From NCBI GenBank assembly GCA_017643325.1, contig JAEPNS010000173.1:243-7045 (forward strand): DNA of 6,803 bases, in the 5' to 3' direction. Below, piece by piece: positions 1 through 5,922 of this stretch (within the stretch, counting starts at the first letter, position 1; each line of letters starts with the position of its first letter). Source of the stretch: Alphaproteobacteria bacterium. Lineage in GTDB: Bacteria; Pseudomonadota; Alphaproteobacteria; UBA6615. The position numbers and the translations under genes were made by a program. Below the pieces are notes generated by a model. It did no database searches, had not been told where the DNA came from, and saw only the letters and a program-made list of their open reading frames with translations.

Positions 1-72
1 GACGAGATGGCCTGGGAGGTCGGCCTTGCCTGCGGCGGCAAGGTCGAGGTCTGGGTCGAACGGCTCGACTGA
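1..72 (+). CDS. XdhC/CoxI N-terminal domain protein, 3' end only
   Basis: The window opens inside this gene and shows only its last 23 residues before a TGA stop. They contain GLACGG followed by a short beta-type segment (VEVWVERLD). GLACGG with flanking valines is the signature end of the XdhC/CoxI N-terminal domain. XdhC-family proteins bind Mo cofactor, protect it and promote its sulfuration before insertion into xanthine dehydrogenase or aerobic CO dehydrogenase type enzymes in the cytoplasm. The next gene carries the XdhC C-terminal Rossmann domain, begins 9 bp later, and lies in the same reading frame. The two therefore look like a classic two-domain XdhC divided by one stop codon. The start lies outside the window, so total length and any upstream fusion cannot be judged. 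Confidence 0.8.
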   Translation, partial: DEMAWEVGLACGGKVEVWVERLD

Positions 73-74
73 GG
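71..74 (+). promoter_or_regulatory. Shine-Dalgarno overlapping the upstream stop codon
   Basis: GAGG begins inside the TGA stop (70-72) of the XdhC N-terminal gene and lies 7 bases before the ATG at 82. Ribosomes ending the first gene are thus well placed to restart on the second. It supports 82 as a true start and argues against simple decay of one long gene. Confidence 0.5.
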
Positions 75-81
75 CGAACCC

Positions 82-774
82 ATGCAGCCGGACACTCTCG
101 AAAAGCTCCTCAGCGCCCTTGAGAACAAGCGTCCCGTCGCGCTGGTCTCGGAACTGGAGACAGGCGAACAGGCGCTCGTGTATCGGGATTCGACCGAAGG
201 CGGGCTCGAACTGAGCGACGAACAGGTCGCGGCTGTCCGCGCGGCCATCCGCGACGACAAGAGCGGCCGGATCGACAGTGAGAACACGAAGCTCTTCGCA
301 AAAGTGTTCAACCCGCCCAAGCGGATGATCATCGTGGGGGCGGTGCATATCGCGCAACCGCTGGTCACCCTTGCGCAGACCTCCGGCTACGAGGTCGTGA
401 TCGTCGACCCGCGCGGCGCCTTCGCCTCGGCAGACCGTTTTCCGGGCGTGACCCTCACCGAGGACTGGCCGGACGACGCGCTCAACGAACTGGGCATCGA
501 CACCCGCACCGCGGTGGTTACGCTGACCCACGACCCGAAACTCGACGATCCCGCTCTCGAGGTCGCATTGAGGTCCGACGCGTTCTACATCGGCTCGCTT
601 GGAAGCAAACGCACCCATGCGCGCCGGGTCGAGCGCCTGACAGAAGCGGGCCTCTCGGAAGAAGAGATCGCCCGTATTCACGCGCCTGTCGGCCTCGCAA
701 TCAATGCGAAGAGCCCCGCCGAGATTGCGATCTCGATCATGGCGCAGGTCACACAGGTTCTGCGCGCCGAATGA
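82..774 (+). CDS. XdhC family protein, C-terminal Rossmann domain
   Basis: This 230-residue protein is the second half of an XdhC-type Mo-cofactor chaperone. Residues 1-78 form the linker region that usually joins the two XdhC domains. Residues 81-223 are the XdhC C-terminal Rossmann domain: a nucleotide-binding loop (IIVGAVHIAQ, 83-92), an acidic strand end at VDPR (108-111), THDPKLDDPAL (149-159), the family motif YIGSLGSKRTHARR (169-182), and IHAPVGLAINAKSPAEIA (199-216). The usual loop GAGHIG reads GAVHIA here, so two glycines are replaced; I believe this occurs in CoxI-like relatives but could not check. It would work with the upstream GLACGG protein to deliver sulfurated Mo cofactor to a xanthine-dehydrogenase-family enzyme. 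Its stop overlaps the next start as ATGA, so the two are translationally coupled. The family call is secure; the client enzyme is inferred. Confidence 0.9.
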   Translation: MQPDTLEKLLSALENKRPVALVSELETGEQALVYRDSTEGGLELSDEQVAAVRAAIRDDKSGRIDSENTKLFAKVFNPPKRMIIVGAVHIAQPLVTLAQTSGYEVVIVDPRGAFASADRFPGVTLTEDWPDDALNELGIDTRTAVVTLTHDPKLDDPALEVALRSDAFYIGSLGSKRTHARRVERLTEAGLSEEEIARIHAPVGLAINAKSPAEIAISIMAQVTQVLRAE

Positions 775-2414
775 AATTCGGCCCCCTCCCCGTCCGCGAT
801 GCGCGCGGTGCGACGCTCGTCCACGGCCAGACACTCGGCGGCCATCGCTACCGGAAGGGGCACGTTCTCGAAGCAGACGATATCGCGCGTCTCGAAGAGG
901 CCGGCGTCGAACGTGTCACGGTCGCATTGTTCGAAGAGGGGGACGTCGACGAAAACACAGCTGCGCGGCGTCTTGCCGAGGCAGCGGCTGGACCCGGCGT
1001 GCGCACCGGGACCGAAGGCACGGGTCGCGTCAACCTTTTCGCCGCCCACGCAGGCCTTGCCCAGCTGGACCCGGACGCGGTGAACCGCGTGAACGCGATC
1101 GATGAAGGCATCACGATCGCCACGCTCAATCCGCTCGATCGCGTCGACGAGGAACAGGTCGTCGCGACCGTGAAGATCATTCCTTTCGCCGTTTCCCGGG
1201 AAGCGCTGGCAAGGGCGGAAAGCGCGGCACAGGAGGGCGATGGCCTTGTTGCCGTCCGTCCCTACCGTCCCCGCGACATTGCGCTGGTCCAGACCGACCT
1301 GCCCGGACTCAAGGCGAGCGTGGCCGAAAAGACCGAAACGGTCATCCGCCAACGGGTCGAGGCGATGGGAAGCCGCCTGCGCGACACGCGAATGGTAGAC
1401 CACGATGCGGATTCGCTTGCCCGAGCGCTCGACGACACGATCGCCGGTGGATCGGACCTCGTTCTCATCGTCGGCGCGTCGGCGACAGTCGACCGGAAGG
1501 ACGTGATTCCTGCGGGGATATCGAACGCGGGCGGCGAGATCGACCACTACGGCATGCCGGTCGATCCCGGTAACCTTCTAGTCCTTGCCCATATCGGGCA
1601 CGTCCCGGTCCTGGCGTTGCCCGGATCGGCGCGATCCCCGCGACCCGGGGGAAACGACATCGTTCTGGAGCGAATCCTTGCCGACATCCCGGTCGACGGC
1701 GCACAGATCATGGCCATGGGAGTCGGCGGCCTGATGAAGGAAATCCCCTCACGCCCCCTGCCGCGCCGCACCGCCGCGCCGCGACGCCCCCGTCACTCCG
1801 AGGAGGACGCCCGGTTTGCCTGCCTCGTACTCGCGGCGGGCCGATCCCGGCGAATGGGAGATGTGAACAAGCTTTTGATCGGGGTCGACGGAAAGCCGAT
1901 GGCGCGCCATGCAATCGATGCCGCGCTCGACGCCGGGTGCAATCCCGTAATCGTTGTGACCGGTCATGCCGCAGACGACGTGCAGGCTGCGCTCGGCGAG
2001 GACGTAACCTATGTCCACAACCCCGACTATGCCGAGGGTCTGAGCACATCCCTTCGTGCCGGCGTGACCGCGTTGCCCGAGAACTGTGACGGCGCTGTCG
2101 TGGCGCTCGGCGACATGCCGCGAATTACCGCCGAACACATGCGTTCTCTCATGCAGGCGCACGACACGGATGAGGGACACCTGATTTGCGTGCCGACCTG
2201 GAAGGGCAAGCGCGGCAATCCTGTCCTCTGGGATCGGCGATTCTTCGACGACATGACGGATCTTGGCGGCGACGTCGGGGCCAAGCACCTGATCGGCACC
2301 AACGAGGATCTCGTGATCGAGGTGCCACTGGATGACGACGCCATCGTGACCGATGTGGACTCGCCGGACGCGCTGGAACGGCTGGCCGAACGTGGCGCAA
2401 GGATCGAAAAGTAG
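771..2414 (+). CDS. Molybdopterin-binding / MocA-like nucleotidyltransferase fusion
   Basis: This 547-residue protein joins two Mo-cofactor domains. Residues 1-165 are a family-specific N-terminal part. Residues about 175-325 resemble the MoeA/MogA molybdopterin-binding fold: LVLIVGASATVDRKDV (230-245) and PVDPGN...LALPGSARSP (264-290). A Pro/Arg-rich linker (about 325-347) leads to a MobA/MocA-type nucleotidyltransferase (about 350-540): LAAGRSRRMG (354-363) with K367, LGDMP (446-450), GKRGNPVLW (479-487), GDVGAK (500-505) and DVDSPDAL (528-535). LAAG rather than LAGG fits MocA, which uses CTP to make molybdopterin cytosine dinucleotide, better than GTP-using MobA; that specificity is inferred. 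Fusion could channel Mo-cofactor from binding to dinucleotide formation. It begins at the ATGA overlap with the XdhC gene and is the last gene of that operon. The architecture is familiar in alphaproteobacteria, annotated as molybdopterin-binding/glycosyltransferase family 2, a misleading name since it is not a sugar transferase. Confidence 0.88.
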   Translation: MKFGPLPVRDARGATLVHGQTLGGHRYRKGHVLEADDIARLEEAGVERVTVALFEEGDVDENTAARRLAEAAAGPGVRTGTEGTGRVNLFAAHAGLAQLDPDAVNRVNAIDEGITIATLNPLDRVDEEQVVATVKIIPFAVSREALARAESAAQEGDGLVAVRPYRPRDIALVQTDLPGLKASVAEKTETVIRQRVEAMGSRLRDTRMVDHDADSLARALDDTIAGGSDLVLIVGASATVDRKDVIPAGISNAGGEIDHYGMPVDPGNLLVLAHIGHVPVLALPGSARSPRPGGNDIVLERILADIPVDGAQIMAMGVGGLMKEIPSRPLPRRTAAPRRPRHSEEDARFACLVLAAGRSRRMGDVNKLLIGVDGKPMARHAIDAALDAGCNPVIVVTGHAADDVQAALGEDVTYVHNPDYAEGLSTSLRAGVTALPENCDGAVVALGDMPRITAEHMRSLMQAHDTDEGHLICVPTWKGKRGNPVLWDRRFFDDMTDLGGDVGAKHLIGTNEDLVIEVPLDDDAIVTDVDSPDALERLAERGARIEK

Positions 2415-2448
2415 GGATTGCGCGCGCGACGTCCGACAGGCGAACCGT

Positions 2449-2832
2449 TCAGGCGCGCTTGTCCAGCAGCATCCCGGCCATCTCGTAGGCCACACTGAGA
2501 ACTGCAGCATTCGCCTTGTAGCCTTGTGCAGCCATCCGCAGTTCCACGGCCTCTCCCGCAAGATTCACATCCGGTGCCCCGACTAGGCCTTTGGCATCGG
2601 CGCGCGGATCGTAAGCCATATGGACCGGCATCGGGGGCGTCGCAGACGGAACCGGACGCGCGTCGACCCCGCCGCCGGCGCGCGCACTCTGGACGACACG
2701 CTGTGCATGATACCCGTCATAGGGATCGAGGCGCCCGACGGTGCGGGCGTTGACAACATTCTTTGCCGCGACATCGAGCCTCAGCGTATTCGCCTGCATT
2801 CCCGAAATCGCGTTCTGGGCCGCTTGGATCAC
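2449..2832 (-). CDS. Orphan FlgC-like flagellar rod protein
   Basis: This 127-residue protein has the two-ended layout of flagellar rod and hook proteins. The N-terminus (AISGMQANTLRLDVAAKNVV, 8-27) matches the rod-domain pattern that normally ends NxANxxT. The C-terminus (PDVNLAGEAVELRMAAQGYK then AN..VL, 87-112) matches the FlgC-type end, in which the amphipathic helices pack together in the axial rod. The middle (PYDGYHAQRVVQ, YDPRADAKGLV) also follows FlgC, with a shortened loop. I chose the GTG start at 2832 because a strong Shine-Dalgarno (AAGGAGGG) lies 6 bases upstream and the protein then begins where FlgC does; an ATG at 2889 would add 19 unrelated residues. No other flagellar gene is nearby. 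The core NIAN sequence is NVVN, so it is a divergent paralogue. It could still join a rod encoded elsewhere or do something new; the family is fairly clear, the role unknown. Confidence 0.75.
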   Translation of the reverse strand: MIQAAQNAISGMQANTLRLDVAAKNVVNARTVGRLDPYDGYHAQRVVQSARAGGGVDARPVPSATPPMPVHMAYDPRADAKGLVGAPDVNLAGEAVELRMAAQGYKANAAVLSVAYEMAGMLLDKRA

Positions 2833-2838
2833 TTCGCG

Positions 2839-2846
2839 CCCTCCTT
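2839..2846 (-). promoter_or_regulatory. Strong ribosome binding site for the GTG start
   Basis: Read on the minus strand, AAGGAGGG ends 6 bases before the GTG at 2832. It is the best match to the 16S anti-Shine-Dalgarno I found in the window, and it decides the start of the FlgC-like gene. Confidence 0.7.
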
Positions 2847-2940
2847 CGTTTTCAAGGTGAGGCGAAGCGGAGCCGATTTCCAATCCCATCGTCTCGAATG
2901 CGGTTCGAATTGTGCGAAATTGACGGGAACGAGCCAAAAA

Positions 2941-3435
2941 ATGTCGAAGAAACAGGACTTTATCGCACTCGCCACGAGCGTCCTGCTTGTCGCGGTATCG
3001 TCGGTCCAGGTCTCCGGCGAAAACCAGGAACTGACCACGTACGAATACCGAGATTTCGACAAAGGCATGCTTGAGTTCGAAACCCAGGACTACGACGCGG
3101 CATTCGAGTATTGGAAATCTCTCGCGCGTGAGGGGGTTCCGGAGGCGCAATACAATATCGGCCGGATGCACGCCTACGGGGAAGGTGTTCCCAAGAATTA
3201 TGAGGAAGCTTTCGCCTGGTTCCTGCGCGCCGAGCACAACGGCGCGGCGGAAGCCACCGATGCGCTGAGGCAACTGCGCCGCTATCTCAGCCCGGAGGGA
3301 ATCTCCGATGCGAAGACGCGGGCGACACAAATCGCGCGAATGGAAGCGGGGATGGAAGATCCCGACTTACGACCACGCCTGTATGGAACCGCGTCGGTTC
3401 CCGAGGACGTCCCCCTCCCCGACACCGGCGGCTGA
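2941..3435 (+). CDS. Exported Sel1-repeat protein
   Basis: This 164-residue protein starts with a Sec signal peptide: MSKK, a hydrophobic run (residues 7-22), and a likely cleavage after VSG (24-26). One clear Sel1 repeat spans residues 66-101 (PEAQYNIGRMHAYGEGVPKN then YEEAFAWFLRAEHNG). A weaker half repeat precedes it (37-65, with YDAAFEYWKSLAREG) and a degenerate one follows (about 102-134), containing the LSPEGISDAKTRA segment often seen at the end of such proteins. The last 30 residues are Pro/Asp-rich and probably disordered. Sel1 repeats are helical pairs that bind other proteins, so a periplasmic scaffold or adaptor role is likely, but no partner can be named. The reading frame is open further upstream to 2620, but ATG 2941 is chosen because it yields the signal peptide and the upstream part lies antisense to the FlgC-like gene. 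The Shine-Dalgarno is weak. It is divergent from the FlgC-like gene across 108 bp. Confidence 0.8.
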   Translation: MSKKQDFIALATSVLLVAVSSVQVSGENQELTTYEYRDFDKGMLEFETQDYDAAFEYWKSLAREGVPEAQYNIGRMHAYGEGVPKNYEEAFAWFLRAEHNGAAEATDALRQLRRYLSPEGISDAKTRATQIARMEAGMEDPDLRPRLYGTASVPEDVPLPDTGG

Positions 3436-3446
3436 GCGGCACGGAA

Positions 3447-3474
3447 AATCCGCCGCACCGAAGCGCGGCGGGTT
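3447..3474 (-). terminator. UUCG-capped intrinsic terminator of the TPR gene
   Basis: A perfect 7-bp GC stem pairs CCGCCGC (3450-3456) with GCGGCGG (3465-3471). On the minus strand it gains a G-U and a C-G pair and closes on a UUCG tetraloop, a very stable cap. The minus-strand RNA then runs into AUUUUCC, a short U tract, 32 bases past the stop of the TPR gene. Read on the plus strand there is no such loop and no T run after it, so it mainly serves the minus-strand TPR gene, though it may also slow polymerase leaving the Sel1 gene, which ends at 3435. Confidence 0.65.
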
Positions 3475-3505
3475 CCAGTGATTAAGAATTCGGGCTGAAG
3501 GCCGG

Positions 3506-3988
3506 TTACCAGTTCGCCTTGCTGGTCTGTCCTCCCGACGCAAACGCGCGGCGGAGCTGATCGAGCTCGTCACACCCGTTCGGACACAGCGCCTCCAGTT
3601 TGGCGAGAGTCTGCTCCGCTTCGTCGCGCCTGTCGGTCTCCAGATAGAGTTCACCGACATACTCCAGGGCACCCTTGTGATCGGGGTTGAGGCGCAGCGC
3701 GCGCTTGTAGTTGCGCTCGGCGCGGTTGAAGTCCTTGGTCTTGCGGTAACTGAAGCCAAGCAGGTTGTAGGCGTCCGCTTCGCGCGGGTTCGTCTCGACC
3801 ACGTCGTTCAGAACACTGATCGCACGATCATAGTTCTCCTCGCGGATCAGCGATTCCGCGTTCGCGATCTGGGTTCGGACTTCGGCCGGGGTCAGTTCGG
3901 TGGTCGTGGACGTGCTGGCTGCGATCGCGCTGCCGGCGCCAAGGGCGAGAGACGTCGCGACGATCGCCGCGGCAAAACTGAAACGCAT
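3506..3988 (-). CDS. Exported TPR protein with a C-terminal CPNGC motif
   Basis: This 160-residue protein has a clear Sec signal peptide: MRFSF, a hydrophobic run, and AIA just before a cleavage near residue 23. The mature part holds about three tetratricopeptide repeats: residues 36-69 (NYDRAISVLNDVVETNP), 70-103 (DAYNLLGFSYRKTKDFNRAE) and 104-134 (GALEYVGELYLETDRRDEAE). It ends with CPNGCDELDQL (135-145); this Cys-X3-Cys is seen after TPRs in related alphaproteobacterial proteins, and in the periplasm it could form a disulfide or bind a metal. TPRs are protein-binding superhelices, so an adaptor role in the periplasm is likely. The start ATG at 3988 has GGAG 10 bases upstream. The gene is divergent from the adenylate cyclase gene across 143 bp and convergent with the Sel1 gene. 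Function and partner are not recognisable. Confidence 0.85.
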   Translation of the reverse strand: MRFSFAAAIVATSLALGAGSAIAASTSTTTELTPAEVRTQIANAESLIREENYDRAISVLNDVVETNPREADAYNLLGFSYRKTKDFNRAERNYKRALRLNPDHKGALEYVGELYLETDRRDEAEQTLAKLEALCPNGCDELDQLRRAFASGGQTSKANW

Positions 3989-4011
3989 GGGATGGAATCT
4001 CCAGTTTGAGC

Positions 4012-4030
4012 GGGGCTCCCTCGCAGCCCC
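4012..4030. other. Inverted repeat in the leader of the TPR gene
   Basis: GGGGCT (4012-4017) and AGCCCC (4025-4030) form a perfect 6-bp stem with a 7-base loop. It lies in the presumed 5' untranslated region of the TPR gene, ending 23 bases before its ATG and close to its ribosome binding site. It could stabilise the leader or affect initiation, or could be an operator in this divergent promoter region. It lacks a proper T tract for a terminator. Confidence 0.35.
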
Positions 4031-4082
4031 TGTTCACTTTTCACTCAGGCACCCCCGAATCACCTTTCGGCACCTGATGGGC

Positions 4083-4112
4083 ATGCTACCCTTCGAGTCT
4101 AAGTAGTGGCAA
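4083..4112 (-). promoter_or_regulatory. Candidate sigma-70-type promoter for the TPR gene
   Basis: On the minus strand TTGCCA (4112-4107) resembles the -35 box at 5 of 6 bases, and TAGCAT (4088-4083) resembles the -10 box at 4 of 6, with an 18-base spacer. Transcription would start near 4076, giving a leader of about 88 bases that carries the inverted repeat at 4012-4030. Alphaproteobacterial promoters are loosely conserved, so this is only a candidate. Confidence 0.3.
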
Positions 4113-4131
4113 ACGGAAGCCGTTCAACACA

Positions 4132-5922
4132 ATGTCAGCGTCCGACACGCCGATTTCTAGGAATCGGCCCGGAAAACACGCAAAACCAGCGAATATTCGG
4201 ATCACCAAGCGGGGCCTGCGCCTCGGGAGCGGCCTGATCCTGTTCGCCTTCGTGTGTTCACACCTGGCGAATCATGCGCTCGGGCTTGTCTCGCTCGATA
4301 CCTTGGAGGCAGGACATGCCGTGTTCGCGGCGGTCTGGCAGAACCCGCTGTCCGGCGGAATCGTGGTGCTCGCGATGACGGTTCATGTCTGTCTCGCACT
4401 GCACGCCGTCTACAGCCGGCGCAAGTTGAAGATGCGCTTCGGCGAAGCCGCCCAGCTTCTCCTCGGCTTCGCCGCCCCCATCCTGCTCGTGAGCCACATC
4501 CTGGGGACACGTGTCGCGGAACTGCTTTTCGACACCAGTGGCGGATATCTCTATGTGGTGATGGCGCTGTGGGTGGACAGCCCGATGCACGGTATCCGCC
4601 AGACCGCCGCAACACTCGTCGTGTGGATCCACGCGAGCATCGGACTGTACTACTGGCTGCACCTCAAACCCTGGTTTACGCGCTGGGCGCCGTGGCTGTT
4701 CGGTATCGTGTTGCTGCTGCCGGTCCTCTCGCTGCTCGGCTTCGTATCGGCGGGACGCGCGATTAACCGCCTGCTGCAGGAGGATCCCGGCCTGCGCGTC
4801 GACATTGCGATCGACGCGGGCGCGCCCGTCGCAGCCGAAATTGCATTCCTTTACCGGCTCGAGCAGCAAATCTTCGTCGCGATCGCGGTGATGATCGTCC
4901 TGGTCCTCGTCGCCCGGGCAATTCGAATCTACATCGCGAGCCGTGCCGGAATCGTCAATATCACCTATCCGGAGGGCCGCTCGGCGAGCGTGCCGCCGGG
5001 AACGACCATCCTCGAGGCGAGCCAGCTGCACGACATTCCGCATGCCGCCGTGTGCGGCGGGCGTGGCAGGTGTTCGACCTGTCGCGTCCGCATCAACGGG
5101 CCTCTCGAACGGCTGCCCCAGCCCGACGATTCGGAACTCAAGGTTCTGCGGCGTGTCGGTGCCGCGCCCGACGTGCGGCTCGCCTGCCAGACCCGGCCCA
5201 CCGAGGATCTTTCCGTGACACCGCTGCTTCCGCCGAACGCGAGCCCGCGCGACGGATTCGCCAAGTCCGCGGCCATGCAGGGACAGGAACAGGAGATCGC
5301 GATCCTGTTCGCCGACATCCGGGGCTTCACGACGTTTTCGGAGCAGAAGCTGCCCTACGATGTGGTTTTCCTGCTCAACCGGTATTTCCGTTCGATGGGC
5401 GAAGCGATCGAGAAAGCGGGCGGGCGCGTCGACAAGTTCATCGGCGACGGGATCATGGCGCTGTTCGGGATCGACGGAAATCCGCGCGACGGCGCCCGCG
5501 CGGGCCTGAACGCGGCCGTGACAATGTCGGAATGTCTCGACGAGCTGAACCAGTTGCTGGATGCCGACCTGCCTGAGCCGCTTCGGATCGGCATCGGGAT
5601 TCATGCCGGTCCCGCCATCGTGGGCGAAATGGGCTACGGCCGGGCCATATCCGTGACAGCCATCGGCGATACCGTGAATACCTCCAGTCGTCTGGAGGCC
5701 AAGACAAAGGATTTCCGGGCCCAGCTGATCGTCTCGCAGCACCTCGCGGACGTGGCCGGGCTGGATACGAGCTTGCTCAGAAAAGAGCAGATCGAGGTGC
5801 GCGGGCGAAAGGAGCCGATGGATATCGTCGTTCTCGACGACGCCAAGGAGCTTCGCGCTTTGCTGGACCAGACTCCCGTGGACCGGCGCGCTGCTGCACC
5901 AATCCCTCAGCCTGCGTCCTGA
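4132..5922 (+). CDS. CyaC-like redox-sensing adenylate cyclase (6TM diheme anchor, 2Fe-2S, class III cyclase)
   Basis: This 596-residue inner-membrane protein makes cAMP from ATP. Six hydrophobic helices lie at about 30-52, 74-94, 105-125, 157-177, 183-206 and 237-264. The first four carry histidines H44/H48, H85/H91, H122 and H167, like the heme b ligands of diheme succinate:quinone oxidoreductase anchors. Next is a ferredoxin-type [2Fe-2S] domain (about 275-365) with C308-X5-C314-X2-C317 and C352. The C-terminal class III cyclase domain (about 388-570) has both metal aspartates (D395 in FADIRGF, D439 in IGDGIMALFG), adenine-selecting K435 and D513, and N516 and R520 of NTSSR, so it appears active and specific for ATP. 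Sinorhizobium meliloti CyaC has this same plan and is reported to respond to quinone redox state; I infer the same here. ATG 4132 is the only reasonable start, but its Shine-Dalgarno (GGAAG, 12 bases away) is poor. The 3' end overlaps the sapC-type gene by 16 bp. Confidence 0.9.
   Translation: MSASDTPISRNRPGKHAKPANIRITKRGLRLGSGLILFAFVCSHLANHALGLVSLDTLEAGHAVFAAVWQNPLSGGIVVLAMTVHVCLALHAVYSRRKLKMRFGEAAQLLLGFAAPILLVSHILGTRVAELLFDTSGGYLYVVMALWVDSPMHGIRQTAATLVVWIHASIGLYYWLHLKPWFTRWAPWLFGIVLLLPVLSLLGFVSAGRAINRLLQEDPGLRVDIAIDAGAPVAAEIAFLYRLEQQIFVAIAVMIVLVLVARAIRIYIASRAGIVNITYPEGRSASVPPGTTILEASQLHDIPHAAVCGGRGRCSTCRVRINGPLERLPQPDDSELKVLRRVGAAPDVRLACQTRPTEDLSVTPLLPPNASPRDGFAKSAAMQGQEQEIAILFADIRGFTTFSEQKLPYDVVFLLNRYFRSMGEAIEKAGGRVDKFIGDGIMALFGIDGNPRDGARAGLNAAVTMSECLDELNQLLDADLPEPLRIGIGIHAGPAIVGEMGYGRAISVTAIGDTVNTSSRLEAKTKDFRAQLIVSQHLADVAGLDTSLLRKEQIEVRGRKEPMDIVVLDDAKELRALLDQTPVDRRAAAPIPQPAS

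Noticed and set aside
678..1547. A 289-codon minus-strand frame opposite the XdhC end and the fusion gene
   Set aside because: It is antisense to conserved domains, has no recognisable motif, and lies inside a coupled plus-strand operon.
2415..2448. GC-rich gap between the fusion gene and the FlgC-like gene as a two-way terminator
   Set aside because: Short GCGCGC stretches could pair, but the stem is weak, has a long loop running into the next gene, and lacks a T run on either strand.
2620..2940. N-terminal extension of the Sel1 frame upstream of ATG 2941
   Set aside because: It would bury the signal peptide 107 residues inside the protein and runs antisense to the FlgC-like gene.
2833..3330. 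N-terminal extension of the FlgC-like frame upstream of GTG 2832
   Set aside because: The frame stays open for 166 codons, but the extension is antisense to the Sel1 gene and lacks family similarity, and the strong Shine-Dalgarno sits just before the GTG.
4031..4046. Repeated TTCAC motifs as a possible cAMP-receptor (Crp) site near the cyclase
   Set aside because: The two copies are direct repeats 7 bases apart, not the inverted TGTGA-N6-TCACA arrangement of a Crp site.
4258..5742. A long open frame of 494 codons on the minus strand opposite the cyclase gene
   Set aside because: It is fully antisense to a gene with clear domains. Long open antisense frames are expected in GC-rich genes, and its translation shows no domain or hydrophobic core I recognise.
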